A stretch of DNA of 12,523 bases, taken from contig CAZSXS010000093.1 in NCBI GenBank assembly GCA_964611385.1, positions 1 through 12,523 of the forward strand. The letters run 5' to 3'. This document shows, in pieces, positions 12,449 to 12,523 of this stretch (its first letter is position 1; every line of letters starts with the position of its first letter). The DNA is from CAZSXS01 sp964611385. GTDB taxonomy: Bacteria > Bacillota > Clostridia > Lachnospirales > CAYPQA01. The notes under the pieces are model-generated. The model did not search any database. It had not been told where the DNA came from and worked only from the letters and a program-made list of their open reading frames with translations. The position numbers and the translations under genes were made by a program.

Positions 12449-12523
12449 TCAGAGGAGGAATTTCTCCTCTACTGTTCCATCCGCAAAATAAACGTAGTGA
12501 AAAACAAACATGAAATATGGTAT
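12449..12523 (-). CDS. 3' end of an unidentified gene, cut by the window edge
   Basis: A minus-strand frame open to the window edge encodes 24 residues ending HYVYFADGTVEEKFLL before a TGA at 12451-12449. The ADGTVEE segment looks protein-like, and the frame ends 29 bases before the next start codon, a spacing typical of an operon with the 148-residue gene. An inverted repeat (AGAGGAG/CTCCTCT, 12451-12470) overlaps its last codons. The fragment is too short to identify. Confidence 0.4.
   Translation of the reverse strand: MPYFMFVFHYVYFADGTVEEKFLL

Noticed and set aside
12451..12470. AGAGGAG/CTCCTCT inverted repeat as a terminator
   Set aside because: Only 7 bp, overlapping the last codons of the partial gene, and not followed by a U tract on either strand.

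Overview
All credible genes lie on the minus strand. The window suggests a Gram-positive, probably anaerobic, spore-forming Bacillota (Clostridia-like). The reasons are two lipoprotein-type export components without outer-membrane partners, strong AGGAGG-type ribosome binding sites, moderate GC, and a remnant of a manganese-catalase/CotJC spore-coat gene. The species cannot be named from the sequence.

Read in the direction of transcription (right to left), the window has three parts. (1) 12523-11583 is an AT-richer patch. It holds the 3' end of an unidentified gene, a 148-residue protein of unrecognised function, a truncated and frameshifted manganese-catalase/CotJC pseudogene, and a short tandem repeat. 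(2) 11374-2298 is a compact six-gene operon: a short UvrA-like ABC protein, a cytoplasmic beta-lactamase-fold serine hydrolase, a giant lipid-anchored membrane-fusion (adaptor) protein, a MacB-type permease, a Gly-rich lipoprotein and a MacB/LolD-type ATPase, closed by a strong intrinsic terminator. The first four genes overlap (4, 11 and 4 nt), so they are probably translationally coupled. Between the permease and the lipoprotein sits a repeat element with a 28-bp perfect hairpin. (3) 2295-1 starts with a good sigma-A promoter right after the terminator. It holds an M28-type metallopeptidase, a DUF4886 SGNH-hydrolase-like protein, and, at the window edge, a second, partial copy of the repeat element.

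The main point of interest is the six-gene operon. A UvrA-like protein of the class tied to drug or DNA-damage tolerance, a hydrolase and a complete MacAB/YknXYZ-like efflux complex are joined in one coupled transcript. This looks like a multi-layer self-protection module against a toxic small molecule or peptide (inference). The adaptor is remarkable: about 505 of 791 residues form two arms of roughly 35-47-residue repeats, with a break in the predicted coiled coil almost exactly halfway, as expected for a helical hairpin long enough to cross a thick cell wall.
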